This document shows, one piece after another, positions 1 to 9,320 of a DNA stretch of 64,000 bases. The stretch lies in contig NZ_CP049272.1 in NCBI RefSeq assembly GCF_003048775.2, positions 930,001-994,000 of the forward strand, in the 5' to 3' direction. Numbering within the stretch: the stretch's first letter is position 1; the number at the start of each line of letters is the position of its first letter. Below the pieces are notes generated by a model that saw nothing but the letters and a program-made list of their open reading frames with translations, was not told the DNA's origin and ran no database searches. Made by a program: the position numbers and the translations under genes. Source of the DNA: Campylobacter concisus (lineage in GTDB: Bacteria; Campylobacterota; Campylobacteria; Campylobacterales; Campylobacteraceae).

Positions 1-313
1 TTCTATCTTCTTTTTCAACATTGCTTTCAAAATAAACTATTTTATAGTCAATCGCAGGATCAAGAGAGAGCTCTTCGTAAATTTTGATCGAGATATTATT
101 TTCAATATCCTCATCATCTATTGTTCTTGAGATGTTTATGGTAGCTGTTATTATATCTTTGTACTCGATGTAAGATATAAAGAAGTCTCGCTTTAAAATA
201 TTCTTTGAGAGACTTAGCGAATCGACATTGCTATTAGAAAATCTAAAACCTTCATATTCATAAGGATCTAGCGTAACGATTGGATTATCGTTAATTTTTC
301 TAAGCTTTAACAT
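1..313 (-). CDS. Hypothetical protein, N-terminal part (cut by window edge)
   Basis: An open frame starts at an ATG at 313 and runs off the left edge, giving about 104 residues beginning MLKLRKINDNPIVTLDPYEY. A ribosome binding site (GAGG) lies just before the start. The visible part is acidic and soluble, with no signal peptide or membrane segment in view, and I recognise no domain. It follows era in the same direction with a 59-base gap, so it is probably the last visible gene of the hslV-hslU-era run. In C. jejuni a poorly characterised gene (Cj0660c) sits after era. This could be its counterpart, but that is position only. Confidence 0.6.
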   Translation of the reverse strand, partial: MLKLRKINDNPIVTLDPYEYEGFRFSNSNVDSLSLSKNILKRDFFISYIEYKDIITATINISRTIDDEDIENNISIKIYEELSLDPAIDYKIVYFESNVEKEDR

Positions 314-372
314 AAAAATTTACCTCATAATGCTCTAATTGGGCTGTATTTTAATATTTTTACAATAAAAAA

Positions 373-1242
373 TCAATATCCAATTATTTTATTAAGGCTC
401 TTTTCTTCTTTACTCCAGCCTTTTTTAACGATTACATCGAGTTTCAAAAAGACCTTTGATCCGGTTAAATTTTGTATTAACTTTCTTGCAAAAATTCCTA
501 TTCGTTTTATCGTTTCACCATTTTTTCCGATGATCATACTTTTATGGATTTCACGCTCAGTGATGATACTTGCAAAAATTTCAGTAATGCCAGGTTTTTC
601 TTTTACGCTTTTTATGATCGCATCGCTAAGATATGGGATCTCATCGCTTAAATTTTCATAGATCGCTTCAAGTATAAATTCTCTAAAAATTTCCTTCTCA
701 TTTGTCGGAGTAAGAAATTCTGGATCGTAAAAGTACTCATGCTCTGGCAAAAGCTTGCAAATTTCATCAAGAAGCGGCTTTTTATAGGTAGGCTGCTTGG
801 TGCTAAAAGTAAGTAAGGCTGCAAATTTATCTTGAAATTTTTGATACTTAGTGATCTTTTCAAGTACCTTTGCATTTGAGCTCTCATCGACTTTTGTTAG
901 TACTAAGATGTGTGGTTTTTCAGGATTTAGTGCCAGAAATTTCTCATAGTCTTCTGTATCATCATGGATGGGCGCTAAAAATACGATGAGATCACAGTCT
1001 CCCATCGATTTTATCGCTTGGCTAATTAGCAGTTGATTTATCACCTTGTTGCTTTCATGAAGTCCTGGCGTGTCGGTGAAGATGATCTGATCTTCACCAT
1101 TCATAACGATGCCATTTATCTTTCTGCGAGTTGCGTTTTGCTTGTGCGAGACAATGGCGATCTTTTCGTTTAACAAAGCATTTAAAAACGAGCTTTTGCC
1201 AGCATTTGTGCGTCCTATGATGCTAACAAAGCCTGATTTCAA
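373..1242 (-). CDS. era: GTPase Era
   Basis: Era is a membrane-associated GTPase that binds the 3' end of 16S rRNA and helps mature the 30S subunit. The 289 residues show the P-loop GRTNAGKS at 10-17, G3 DTPG at 57-60 and G4 TKVD at 116-119, where the usual first residue is Asn. A C-terminal KH domain carries the GKNG loop at 239-242. Length fits the family (about 300). The start is a TTG whose first bases overlap the hslU stop (TTGA), so translation is probably coupled. Both G1 and G4 differ slightly from the E. coli consensus, but the fold signature is clear. Confidence 0.95.
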   Translation of the reverse strand: MKSGFVSIIGRTNAGKSSFLNALLNEKIAIVSHKQNATRRKINGIVMNGEDQIIFTDTPGLHESNKVINQLLISQAIKSMGDCDLIVFLAPIHDDTEDYEKFLALNPEKPHILVLTKVDESSNAKVLEKITKYQKFQDKFAALLTFSTKQPTYKKPLLDEICKLLPEHEYFYDPEFLTPTNEKEIFREFILEAIYENLSDEIPYLSDAIIKSVKEKPGITEIFASIITEREIHKSMIIGKNGETIKRIGIFARKLIQNLTGSKVFLKLDVIVKKGWSKEEKSLNKIIGY

Positions 1243-2561
1243 AGTATATACCTCGCTAGGTCTTGATCCTCAACCACGTCTTTTAGGCGCTCTTTTACGA
1301 GCTCTTTTGTTACATTTATCTTCTCGCCGCTCTTTTCGCTAGCCTCAAAGCTAATATCTTCTATCACGCGCTCGATTACCGTATGAAGGCGTCTAGCACC
1401 GATGTCTTCCATCTTTTCATTTGCGGCATGAGCGATCCTTGCTATCTCTTTTATCGCTTCATCGTCAAATTCTAGCTCGACATTTTCAGTTGAAAGAAGT
1501 GCGATGTATTGCTTTAAAAGCGAATTTTTTGGCTGAGTTAAAATTTGATAAAGCGCGTCCTCATCAAGGCTATCAAGCTCGACTCTTAGTGGGAAACGAC
1601 CTTGAAGCTCTGGGATGAGATCGCTTGGTTTGCTTATATGAAAGGCGCCAGCTGCAATAAATAAGATATGATCTGTCTTTAAATTTCCAAATTTTGTATT
1701 TACATTTGAGCCCTCAACGATCGGTAACAAGTCTCTTTGCACGCCTTCTTTGCTAGGATCTTGCCTGTTTGAGCTACCTGAGCCAACGGCTACCTTATCG
1801 ATCTCGTCTATAAAGATGATGCCCTCGTTTTCAGCTCTTCTTAAAGCCTCAGTTTTTACGCTTTCAAGGTCTAAAATTTTATCATTTGCTTCGCTTTGAA
1901 GGGCTTTTTTGGCGTCTTTTACCTTCATCTCTTTTTTGATGTTTTTACCGCCGATGCCAATTATCTTTATAAAGCTCTCTTGCATCTGCGCCATATCAGG
2001 TGGTACGTTTGAGCCAGCTTCAAGCGGGTTTTGCTGTACCTCGATCTCTATGCTTAGCTCGTCAAGCTCGCCGTTTCTTAGCCTATTTAGCATTTTTTCA
2101 TAGCTCTTGGCATACTCTGCTTGTTTCTCTTCGCTAGCACCTTTTGGAAGTGGCGGCAATAGCTTTGAGACGATCTTTTCTTCGATGTAGGCGTTGATTT
2201 TGTCTTGGTTTTTCTCGCTTTGCTCGTTTTTTACGAGATTATATGAGGCCATTGCAAGGTCTCTTACCATGCTTTCAACATCGCGGCCAACAAAGCCAAC
2301 CTCAGTATATTTACTAGCCTCAACCTTGATAAATGGCAGACCCATCATCTTTGAAAGACGCCTTGCGATCTCAGTTTTACCAACACCAGTTGAGCCGATC
2401 ATCAAGATATTTTTTGGCATGATGTCATCTTGCAAGCTCTTTTCAAGCTTCATACGGCGATATCTGTTGCGAAGTGCGATCGCTATGATCTTCTTGGCGT
2501 CCTTTTGACCGATCACATAGTCATCTAAAAATTTAACAATTTCTCTTGGTGTTAAGTTCAT
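1239..2561 (-). CDS. hslU: HslU, ATPase subunit of the HslUV protease
   Basis: HslU is the AAA+ unfoldase that feeds proteins into the HslV peptidase. I chose the ATG at 2561 (MNLTPREIV) because the homologous N-terminus starts there and AGAGAG lies just upstream; the longer frame from 2615 would overlap hslV. The 440 residues contain Walker A GSTGVGKT at 56-63, the substrate-gripping pore motif GFVG at 89-92, an acidic I-domain insertion at about 110-220 and Walker B IIFIDEID at 248-255. The C-terminus ends in RYIL, the kind of tail that docks into HslV. It starts 8 bases after hslV and overlaps era. Confidence 0.96.
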   Translation of the reverse strand: MNLTPREIVKFLDDYVIGQKDAKKIIAIALRNRYRRMKLEKSLQDDIMPKNILMIGSTGVGKTEIARRLSKMMGLPFIKVEASKYTEVGFVGRDVESMVRDLAMASYNLVKNEQSEKNQDKINAYIEEKIVSKLLPPLPKGASEEKQAEYAKSYEKMLNRLRNGELDELSIEIEVQQNPLEAGSNVPPDMAQMQESFIKIIGIGGKNIKKEMKVKDAKKALQSEANDKILDLESVKTEALRRAENEGIIFIDEIDKVAVGSGSSNRQDPSKEGVQRDLLPIVEGSNVNTKFGNLKTDHILFIAAGAFHISKPSDLIPELQGRFPLRVELDSLDEDALYQILTQPKNSLLKQYIALLSTENVELEFDDEAIKEIARIAHAANEKMEDIGARRLHTVIERVIEDISFEASEKSGEKINVTKELVKERLKDVVEDQDLARYIL

Positions 2562-2569
2562 TTTCTCTC

Positions 2570-3103
2570 TTATTCTAAAACATAAGTTTTGATGTTTGTA
2601 TTTGTATAGATGCAAATTTCGCCGGCGATCTTAAGGCTCTCTTTGACTAGCTCCTCTTCGTCGATATCAGCAAATTTATCTAGAGCACGAGCCGCTGAAA
2701 GTGCGTAGTTTCCGCCGCTTCCGATAGCTGATATCTTGCCATCTTCTGGCTCGACCACATCTCCAGTGCCACTAAGCAAGAAAATTTTATCCCTATCAAG
2801 CACAAGCATCATCGCTTCAAGCTTTCTTAGATACTTGTCTTTGCGCCACTCTTTGCTAAATTCTATCACCGCCTTTAGCAAATCGCCTTTTGCATGTTCT
2901 AAATTTTTCTCAAACATATCAAAGAGATTAAACGCGTCAGCGGTGCTACCAGCAAAGCCAGCTAGGACTTTGCCGTTGTGAATTTTGCGGATTTTTACGG
3001 CATTGCCTTTTAAGACAGTATTACCAAAGCTCACTTGTCCGTCGCCGCCGATGACTGATTTGTTTTTGCCTTTGTAGGCTAAGATGGTTGTCGCATGAAA
3101 CAT
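2570..3103 (-). CDS. hslV: HslV, peptidase subunit of the HslUV protease
   Basis: HslV is the proteasome-like threonine peptidase of the HslUV complex. The 177 residues begin [10 protein letters not shown]. The catalytic Thr is expected to be Thr5 after removal of four residues, rather than only Met as in E. coli; other epsilonproteobacterial HslV proteins are similarly extended. A GGDGQVS segment follows at about 19-25. The start ATG directly abuts the rplI stop, with GGAGAG upstream inside rplI, so rplI-hslV-hslU-era reads as one operon. Confidence 0.96.
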   Translation of the reverse strand: MFHATTILAYKGKNKSVIGGDGQVSFGNTVLKGNAVKIRKIHNGKVLAGFAGSTADAFNLFDMFEKNLEHAKGDLLKAVIEFSKEWRKDKYLRKLEAMMLVLDRDKIFLLSGTGDVVEPEDGKISAIGSGGNYALSAARALDKFADIDEEELVKESLKIAGEICIYTNTNIKTYVLE

Positions 3104-3550
3104 CTACTCTCCTTGCACATCAACCTTCAAGCTCGCATTTATCGAGTGTCCTAGCTTTACATGAACATCATAAAGGCCGACTGCTTTTAAGTGAGTGTCC
3201 ATGTCGATCGCTTTTTTTTCGACTACTAAATGGTGAGTTTTTTCAAGCTCTGCTGCGATCTCCTCTTTTGAGACCGAGCCAAAAAGAGAGCCATTTGCGC
3301 CAAGAGTTTTTTTGATGACGACTGTCACTTTTGCAAGCTCTTCTTTAAGTTTTTCTAAATTTGCGATCTCATATTTTAGCTCTTCGGCCTTTCTTTTTTG
3401 GGCCGCTTCATATTGGCGAAGGACATCTGGAGTAGCTGCTTTTGCAAAGCCTTTGCCGATTAAGAAGTTGTTGCCGTAGCCATCTTTTACCTCTTTTATC
3501 TCGCCAGCTTTACCAAGCGCTTTTACATCTTTTATTAATAATACTTTCAT
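3104..3550 (-). CDS. rplI: 50S ribosomal protein L9
   Basis: L9 is a two-domain, dumbbell-shaped protein of the large ribosomal subunit. The 148 residues start MKVLLIKDVKALGKAGE and carry the family's GYGNNFLIGKGFA segment at about 24-36, a charged connecting helix at about 45-75 and a C-terminal domain. Length is normal. It follows argG after 23 bases and abuts hslV. This argG-rplI-hslV-hslU-era order is the one known in C. jejuni. Confidence 0.97.
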   Translation of the reverse strand: MKVLLIKDVKALGKAGEIKEVKDGYGNNFLIGKGFAKAATPDVLRQYEAAQKRKAEELKYEIANLEKLKEELAKVTVVIKKTLGANGSLFGSVSKEEIAAELEKTHHLVVEKKAIDMDTHLKAVGLYDVHVKLGHSINASLKVDVQGE

Positions 3551-3573
3551 TTTTATCCTTTTAAATTTTATTT

Positions 3574-4797
3574 TTAGTCAAATTTTCGCCCATTTTTGCG
3601 TGCGATGATGAAACGAAGCGCATTTAGCTTGATAAACCCAGCTGCATCTTTTTGATCATAAACGCTATCTTCTTCAAATGTGCAGTATGCCTCGCTAAAT
3701 AGATTATCATTTTTACTGCTTCTGCCAAGAATGGTCACATTGCCTTTATAAAGTTCAACTTTAACAGAGCCGTTTACGTGCTCTTGACTCTTGTCGATGA
3801 GAGCTTGGAGCATATTTCGCTCAGGTGACCACCAGTAGCCGTTGTAAATTAGCTCGGCGTATTTTGGCATGATCTCATCTTTTAAGTGAGCAGCACCGCG
3901 ATCAAGCGTGATGCTCTCGATCGCCCTATGAGCTTTTAGCATTATCGTGCCACCAGGTGTTTCGTAGCAGCCGCGGCTCTTCATACCAACTGAGCGGTTT
4001 TCTACTATGTCAAGTCTGCCGATACCGTGTTTTGCGCCAAGGCGGTTTAACTCGGTTAAAATTTCAGCTGGGCTCATTTTTTTGTCGTTTACGCTCACTG
4101 GATCGCCTTTTTCATAGCCGATCTCGATGATCTCACTCTTATCTGGAGCATCTTTGGGGCTTACTGTCCATCTCCACATATCATCTTCTGGTGCGTGACT
4201 TGGGTCTTCAAGCACTAGACCCTCATAGCTTATGTGAAGTAAATTTGCATCCATTGAGTATGGGCTTTTGCCTGGTTTTTTGGTGATATCTATGCCGTTT
4301 TTCTCAGCGTATGCCAAAAGTTTTTCACGACTATTTAGATCCCACTCGCGCCATGGAGCTATAATAGTTAGGTTGTCGCCAAGCGCGTAGTATCCAAGCT
4401 CAAAGCGAACTTGATCGTTGCCTTTGCCTGTTGCTCCGTGACTTACGCCATCAGCGCCAACAAGTCTTGCGATCTCGCTTTGGCGTTTTGCTATTAGTGG
4501 GCGTGCTATCGATGTGCCAAGCAGATACTCGCCCTCGTAGACTGCATTTGCTCTAAACATTGGAAATACATAATCACGTACAAATTCTTCTCTTAAATCT
4601 TCTATAAAAATATTTTCAGGCTTTACACCAAGTGCTAGGGCTTTTTTACGTGCAGGCTCTAGCTCTTCGCCTTGGCCGATGTCAGCTGTAAATGTGACTA
4701 CTTCGCAGTTATATTCATCTTGAAGCCATTTTAAAATGATACTTGTGTCAAGTCCGCCAGAGTATGCTAAAACCACTTTTTTTACGTCTTTTTTCAT
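3574..4797 (-). CDS. argG: Argininosuccinate synthase
   Basis: ArgG joins citrulline and aspartate using ATP to make argininosuccinate, the penultimate step of arginine synthesis. The 407 residues have the N-type ATP pyrophosphatase PP-loop YSGGLDTS at 12-19 and the [15 protein letters not shown] segment at about 119-133 that contacts the substrate. An AAGGA site precedes the ATG. It is the first gene of the minus-strand run and diverges from the receptor gene at 4999, sharing a 200-base promoter region with it. Confidence 0.97.
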   Translation of the reverse strand: MKKDVKKVVLAYSGGLDTSIILKWLQDEYNCEVVTFTADIGQGEELEPARKKALALGVKPENIFIEDLREEFVRDYVFPMFRANAVYEGEYLLGTSIARPLIAKRQSEIARLVGADGVSHGATGKGNDQVRFELGYYALGDNLTIIAPWREWDLNSREKLLAYAEKNGIDITKKPGKSPYSMDANLLHISYEGLVLEDPSHAPEDDMWRWTVSPKDAPDKSEIIEIGYEKGDPVSVNDKKMSPAEILTELNRLGAKHGIGRLDIVENRSVGMKSRGCYETPGGTIMLKAHRAIESITLDRGAAHLKDEIMPKYAELIYNGYWWSPERNMLQALIDKSQEHVNGSVKVELYKGNVTILGRSSKNDNLFSEAYCTFEEDSVYDQKDAAGFIKLNALRFIIARKNGRKFD

Positions 4798-4911
4798 AGC
4801 TCTTCCTTTTGTTAAAATGGTCGTATTTTAGCCTAAATTGATTAATTTTTAATAAACTAATTTAATAAATAATGTAAGTTTTTTCTTAGAAAATTTTATA
4901 AAAAAGATTAG

Positions 4912-4940
4912 TATTTAGAATTATGATAATTAATATTGTT
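4912..4940 (+). promoter_or_regulatory. Putative Fur box and -10 region of the TonB-dependent receptor
   Basis: The stretch ATTATGATAATTAATATTG, about 60-80 bases before the receptor start, has NATAAT-type repeats resembling Fur operators, and TATGATAAT within it could be the -10. Siderophore receptors are typically Fur-repressed in Campylobacter. The match is imperfect and the surroundings are AT-rich, so this is a plausible but unproven site. Confidence 0.4.
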
Positions 4941-4998
4941 TTAAAAGATACTTCGCTAAATTTCAAACTTTTTCAAATTAAATTTTAAAAGGATAGTC

Positions 4999-7101
4999 GT
5001 GAGAAAAACAAAATTTATTGCCATCTGCCTTAGTGTTTGTGTGGCAAATTCACTCTTTGGAGCAGAGCATAAAGACAATAACGAAACAAGGCTTGATGGC
5101 GTCGTAGTAAGTGCGAGTGGCTTTTCGCAGCAGATCAAAGAAGCACCCGCGAGCATAAGCGTGATAAGTGGCGATGAGCTTACAAAAGATAGCTTTACTT
5201 CGCTCCACTCTATCGCTCAAAAGGTGCCAGGTGTAAATGTCGTTGGTGGCGAAGACGGAGCAGCTAGCGGTATCTCAATACGTGGCATGGAGAAGTCTCA
5301 AACGCTAGTTTTGATTGATGGTAAAAGAGTAAATTCAAGCAGCGCAAATCCAAAGGGCGGAGCAGGGGATATGAACTCAAATTTCATCCCACCAGCCGAG
5401 GCGATCGAGCGTATAGAGGTCATCCGTGGTCCTATGAGCTCGCTTTATGGTAGCGACGCGGTTGGTGGCGTGATAAATATCATCACTAAAAAAGATTTTT
5501 CAAAATTTAGTGGCAATGTCGGCATCTCAACCACGATAAACACTCATAAAGGTATAGGCGATGGCAGGCAAGGCGACTTTTATCTAAATTTACCTCTTTA
5601 TAAAGACCTTTTTACACTTCAGCTTTGGGGATATAAAAAGCTAAGAGATGAAGATGGCTACATCGGTGGCTATCAAAAGAGTGATAAGAGAAATTTAAGC
5701 GCAAAACTTTGGATCACGCCAGATGAACACAATAAATTTTACATCCTTGGCTCAAACGAAAGGCATGATTACTCAAGAACTGTTGGCAAGTCAGCCGATC
5801 CAAATCCGAGAATGAACGTCTTAAACGCTTATGACTACGAGAAGAAGAGCTATGGAGTGGGCTATCTTGGCGAATTTGATAACCTAAATGCCGATATCAG
5901 CTACATTTATGATGAGACACAAAGAACGAGCCTTTTTGACAGCCTCATACCTGCAAAAGCTAAAAATCACAACTTTAATTCAAAATTTACAACCTTTCTT
6001 GGTGCTCACGCACTAACTTTTGGCTATGACTTTAGCAAGCAAAATGTCGGCACGACCTTCATCGTCTCAAACGCCTCAAGGAATGGTCTTAAAAATCCAA
6101 AAAGTTACTCAATGAGTGAGCATGCGGGATTTATCGAGGATGAGTGGCAAATTTTAGATGAGAAGCTATTTTTAACGCTTGGCTCAAGACTCACGCACAA
6201 CGAATTTTTTGGTAACCACCTCTCGCCAAGAGCCTACCTAGTCTATAATGCCACAGATACGCTAAGTCTAAAAGGCGGCGTAGCAACTGGCTATAAAACG
6301 CCAAATGTAAATCAAATTTCTCCTGCGGTTGGCACTATCCAAGGTGGCTGGAGAATAGTTGATTTTGGTAACAAAGATTTAAAACCAGAAAAAAGCATAA
6401 CTTACGAAGTTGGAGCATATTATGACAATCAGGCTGATTTTAGAGGCTCGGTAACGCTTTTTAGAAATGAGTTTAAAGATAAGATCCTAGACACTGATGG
6501 CAGTAATGTCAATAAAATTCCTGCCTTTGGCACTTGCGCAGGTGCACCACACGTTAATTGTCCTGGCTGGGGAACTTACTTTAACATAGAAGGTGCAACT
6601 GTTTGGGGAGTGGAGTTAAGCGGAGACTATGACGTTCTTTCAAATCTAAATCTAAGCTCAAACTACACCTATAATAAGTCAAAGATAAAAACTGGCAACC
6701 CAACGATAAATACGCCAAGAGGCCCTATGAAATTTAGTGAGACAAATCTTGGCAGACTTGATGCAAAAAGCCTTACAGCAACGCCAGAGCACGCATTTCA
6801 TGCAACACTTGCTTATAAGCCAATTAAGAGCGTAAAAACATTCTTCACCACAAACTATGAGAGCAAGCTTACTAGCGTGAAATTTGGCCCTGGCAACAAA
6901 GTGAGTGAAAATGACAAAAATTTACTCACATTTGATACAGGTGTAAGCTGGGATGCAAATAAACACCTAACACTTAGCCTAAATGCCTACAATATCTTTG
7001 ATAAAGTAAGATACGATGAGGCGCTAGCAGACGACGGCAACTACTACTGGTATCCGCAAGAGGGTAGGAGATTTTGGTTTAAGGTCGCTGCAAAATGGTA
7101 A
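4999..7101 (+). CDS. TonB-dependent outer membrane receptor, ferric enterobactin type
   Basis: This is a 22-strand outer membrane gated channel for ferric siderophores, energised by TonB. The 700 residues begin at GTG (AAAAGGA upstream) with a signal peptide ending near FGA (residue 21). A TonB-box-like LDGVVVSA lies at 32-39, a plug domain at about 45-165 (IRGMEKSQTLVLIDGKRV, VIRGPMSSLYGSDAVGGVINIITK), then the barrel, ending in aromatic Trp700. Cys513 and Cys521 probably form a disulphide in an extracellular loop, as in FepA/CfrA-type receptors. It overlaps the next gene, a likely trilactone esterase, which argues for a catecholate substrate such as enterobactin. The exact siderophore, and CfrA versus CfrB or Cir assignment, cannot be decided here. 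Confidence 0.88.
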   Translation: MRKTKFIAICLSVCVANSLFGAEHKDNNETRLDGVVVSASGFSQQIKEAPASISVISGDELTKDSFTSLHSIAQKVPGVNVVGGEDGAASGISIRGMEKSQTLVLIDGKRVNSSSANPKGGAGDMNSNFIPPAEAIERIEVIRGPMSSLYGSDAVGGVINIITKKDFSKFSGNVGISTTINTHKGIGDGRQGDFYLNLPLYKDLFTLQLWGYKKLRDEDGYIGGYQKSDKRNLSAKLWITPDEHNKFYILGSNERHDYSRTVGKSADPNPRMNVLNAYDYEKKSYGVGYLGEFDNLNADISYIYDETQRTSLFDSLIPAKAKNHNFNSKFTTFLGAHALTFGYDFSKQNVGTTFIVSNASRNGLKNPKSYSMSEHAGFIEDEWQILDEKLFLTLGSRLTHNEFFGNHLSPRAYLVYNATDTLSLKGGVATGYKTPNVNQISPAVGTIQGGWRIVDFGNKDLKPEKSITYEVGAYYDNQADFRGSVTLFRNEFKDKILDTDGSNVNKIPAFGTCAGAPHVNCPGWGTYFNIEGATVWGVELSGDYDVLSNLNLSSNYTYNKSKIKTGNPTINTPRGPMKFSETNLGRLDAKSLTATPEHAFHATLAYKPIKSVKTFFTTNYESKLTSVKFGPGNKVSENDKNLLTFDTGVSWDANKHLTLSLNAYNIFDKVRYDEALADDGNYYWYPQEGRRFWFKVAAKW

Positions 7102-7922
7102 GAGCGTTTAAATTTTTGCTTTTTACGCTTGGTGTGGCACAGACTTTGCACGCAGGACCCAGCCAAACGCCTGAGCCACTTAGCCAAAAAGCTGCTAGTA
7201 AATTTGAAATTTCAACCTTTAAAATGAGCGCAAATGATGAAATTTATAAAATTTTCACAGCCAAGCTAAAGGGGCAAAATGAGTTTAAAAATGTACTCTA
7301 TCTACTGGATGCAAATGCCCAGTTTAACATGCTTTTAAATGAATTTGATGGCTCTTTTGCCCCGCTAATAATAGGCATAGGATATGATACAGACAAAAGC
7401 TACGAGGTAGAAAAACGCACAAGAGATCTCACACCAAAAGCAAAGGGTGAGGAATTTGACAAAGGTGGCAGCGCAGATGCGTTTTACTATTTTTTGACAA
7501 GAAATTTAGTGCCGCTTATCGATCAGAAATTTAACGTGCAAGACCTCCCAAGAAGCCTTTATGGACACTCTTTTGGCGGTCTTTTTACGCTTTATGCCAT
7601 GCTTAAAAATGAGGGTATTTTTCAAAATTTCTTTATCGCTTCACCATCTCTTTGGTGGGGCGAGTCTGAGATATTAAAACAAAACGTGAGAGAGGGTAAA
7701 TTTAAAGAGAAAATAAGAGCTAAATTTGTCTTTCTTAGCGTTGGCGAGCTTGAAAAGAGAAAAGGCAAAACAGACAAAGCTGGAACTTTAAAGGCGAGCG
7801 ATCTAGCTCAAATTTTAAAGCAAAGTGGCATAAATTCCCACTTTGAGCTTTTTAAAAATGAAACCCACGGCAGCGTCATACCTCTAAATTTAAAAGAGCT
7901 TTTAAAATATCTGAAGGATTAA
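7095..7922 (+). CDS. Periplasmic alpha/beta-hydrolase, probable ferric-enterobactin (trilactone) esterase
   Basis: Such esterases open the trilactone ring of enterobactin to release iron. The 275 residues carry an N-terminal signal sequence (cleavage likely after LHA, residue 20), so the enzyme is periplasmic, like Cee of C. jejuni and IroE. The nucleophile elbow GHSFGG at 157-162 places the catalytic Ser at 159; a C-terminal THG supplies a probable catalytic His. The N-terminal third (NVLYLLDANAQFN) fits the esterase D/IroE family. The start overlaps the receptor stop by 7 bases, so the two genes are probably co-translated and serve the same substrate. Substrate identity is inferred from family and partner. 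Confidence 0.8.
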   Translation: MVRAFKFLLFTLGVAQTLHAGPSQTPEPLSQKAASKFEISTFKMSANDEIYKIFTAKLKGQNEFKNVLYLLDANAQFNMLLNEFDGSFAPLIIGIGYDTDKSYEVEKRTRDLTPKAKGEEFDKGGSADAFYYFLTRNLVPLIDQKFNVQDLPRSLYGHSFGGLFTLYAMLKNEGIFQNFFIASPSLWWGESEILKQNVREGKFKEKIRAKFVFLSVGELEKRKGKTDKAGTLKASDLAQILKQSGINSHFELFKNETHGSVIPLNLKELLKYLKD

Positions 7923-7955
7923 AAATTTAAGGCTATTTTTGTTAAAATCCGCCTC

Positions 7956-8201
7956 ATGAGAGTAGATAAATTTTTAAACGTAGTAAATATCACCAAAAGG
8001 CGTGCCGTTAGCGAAGATATGTGCAAAAGCGGTGTTGTGAGCATTAACGGCGCGCAGGCAAAAGCGGCAAAAGATGTAAAGATCGGCGATGTTATTACCA
8101 TCAAATTTCTAGCTCGTGAGGCGAGATACGAGGTGCTAGCGATACCAACTACAAAAAGCATACCAAAAAGCGCTCAAAGCGAATATGTAAAAGAGCTTTG
8201 A
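7956..8201 (+). CDS. S4-domain RNA-binding protein
   Basis: A small 81-residue protein made almost entirely of an S4 RNA-binding fold (MRVDKFLNVVNITKRRAVSEDM, then VVSINGAQAKAAKDVKIGDVI). Related proteins such as Hsp15 bind stalled 50S subunits, but this one is shorter and lacks the long C-terminal tail, so the exact role is open. Its TGA overlaps the tsaE ATG (TGATG), and the S4-tsaE-lptB-rpoN order matches C. jejuni Cj0667-Cj0670. Confidence 0.88.
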   Translation: MRVDKFLNVVNITKRRAVSEDMCKSGVVSINGAQAKAAKDVKIGDVITIKFLAREARYEVLAIPTTKSIPKSAQSEYVKEL

Positions 8202-8599
8202 TGGTTTTTGAGCTTTTAGAAAATGAGCTTGACGAGCTTGTGCGGGTGCTGCCAAAAAGTGGCGTGATGCTGCTAAGTGGCGATCTAGCAAGTGGCAAAA
8301 CGACGCTTGTAAAGGCTATTATCAAGGCTCACGGCATAGATGAGAGTGTGACATCGCCGACATTTTCTTTGATGCAAATTTATGGTAAAGATATCTACCA
8401 CTACGACATCTATCAGATTGGATTTGATGGGATGGCCAAAAATGGTCTTTTTGAAAATTTATTTGAAGAGGGGCTTCACTTGGTAGAGTGGGGCGATGAA
8501 AATTTAGAAAAGGCTCTAAAGAAAAACGGCGAGAGCTATACGATGATAAAAATTTCTCCTAGCAAAAATGGCAGAAAATACGAGGTTATAAGTGCATAA
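8201..8599 (+). CDS. tsaE: tRNA threonylcarbamoyladenosine biosynthesis ATPase TsaE
   Basis: TsaE is the ATPase that cycles the TsaBD complex making t6A37 in tRNAs that read ANN codons. From the ATG at 8201 the protein is 132 residues, with Walker A GDLASGKTT at 27-35, the switch segment TSPTFSLMQIY and the VEWGD motif near 95. An upstream TTG at 8198 is in frame, but the ATG overlapping the previous stop is the better start. Its end overlaps lptB by 8 bases. Confidence 0.93.
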   Translation: MVFELLENELDELVRVLPKSGVMLLSGDLASGKTTLVKAIIKAHGIDESVTSPTFSLMQIYGKDIYHYDIYQIGFDGMAKNGLFENLFEEGLHLVEWGDENLEKALKKNGESYTMIKISPSKNGRKYEVISA

Positions 8600-9320
8600 A
8601 CTAGAAGTAAAAGATCTAAAAAAGACGATCAAAAAAACTGAAATCATAAAAGGCATATCTTTAGAGGTAAATAGTGGCGAAGTGGTGGGGCTTCTTGGAC
8701 CAAATGGTGCTGGAAAGACGACTACTTTTTATATGATCTGTGGGCTCATCTCGCCAACTAGCGGAGATGTCTTTTTGAATGATCAAAAGATCACAAGCGT
8801 CCCGCTTCATAAAAGGGCACACCTTGGCATCGGCTATTTACCGCAAGAGTCAAGCATATTTAAAGAGCTAAGTGTAGAAGAAAATTTACTTCTTGGAGCT
8901 GAAATTTTAGACCAAAACGCAGAAGAGATCTCTAAAAAAGTAAATGAGATGCTAAATATGCTAAATATTGAGCCTATCCGCCTAAGAAAGGGCGTTAGCC
9001 TAAGTGGCGGCGAGCGCAGACGCTGTGAGATCGCTAGAAGTCTCATCATAAAGCCAAAATTTTTACTGCTCGATGAGCCATTTGCTGGTGTTGACCCGAT
9101 CGCAGTTAGCGACATCCAAAGTATCGTTAGAGACCTTAAAAAGCTAGGTATCGGCGTTTTGATAACAGACCACAACGTCCGTGAGACGCTAGCCATTTGC
9201 GACAGAGCCTACGTTATCAAAGATGGCTCACTTCTAGCAAGTGGCAGTGCGAGTGAGGTAGCAAACAACAAGCTCGTTAGAACGCACTATCTTGGCGAAG
9301 AATTTAAGCTACTTGAGTAG
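8592..9320 (+). CDS. lptB: Lipopolysaccharide export ATPase LptB
   Basis: LptB powers the LptB2FGC transporter that extracts lipo-oligosaccharide from the inner membrane. The 242 residues start at GTG and show Walker A GPNGAGKTT at 36-44, the signature LSGGERRR at about 138-145 and Walker B FLLLDEPFAGVD. The LPTSG-type D-loop region and overall length agree with LptB rather than a branched-chain amino acid LivG protein. No lptFG or lptAC genes lie in this window. The rpoN ATG directly abuts its stop, an arrangement seen in many Gram-negative bacteria. Confidence 0.93.
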   Translation: MHKLEVKDLKKTIKKTEIIKGISLEVNSGEVVGLLGPNGAGKTTTFYMICGLISPTSGDVFLNDQKITSVPLHKRAHLGIGYLPQESSIFKELSVEENLLLGAEILDQNAEEISKKVNEMLNMLNIEPIRLRKGVSLSGGERRRCEIARSLIIKPKFLLLDEPFAGVDPIAVSDIQSIVRDLKKLGIGVLITDHNVRETLAICDRAYVIKDGSLLASGSASEVANNKLVRTHYLGEEFKLLE

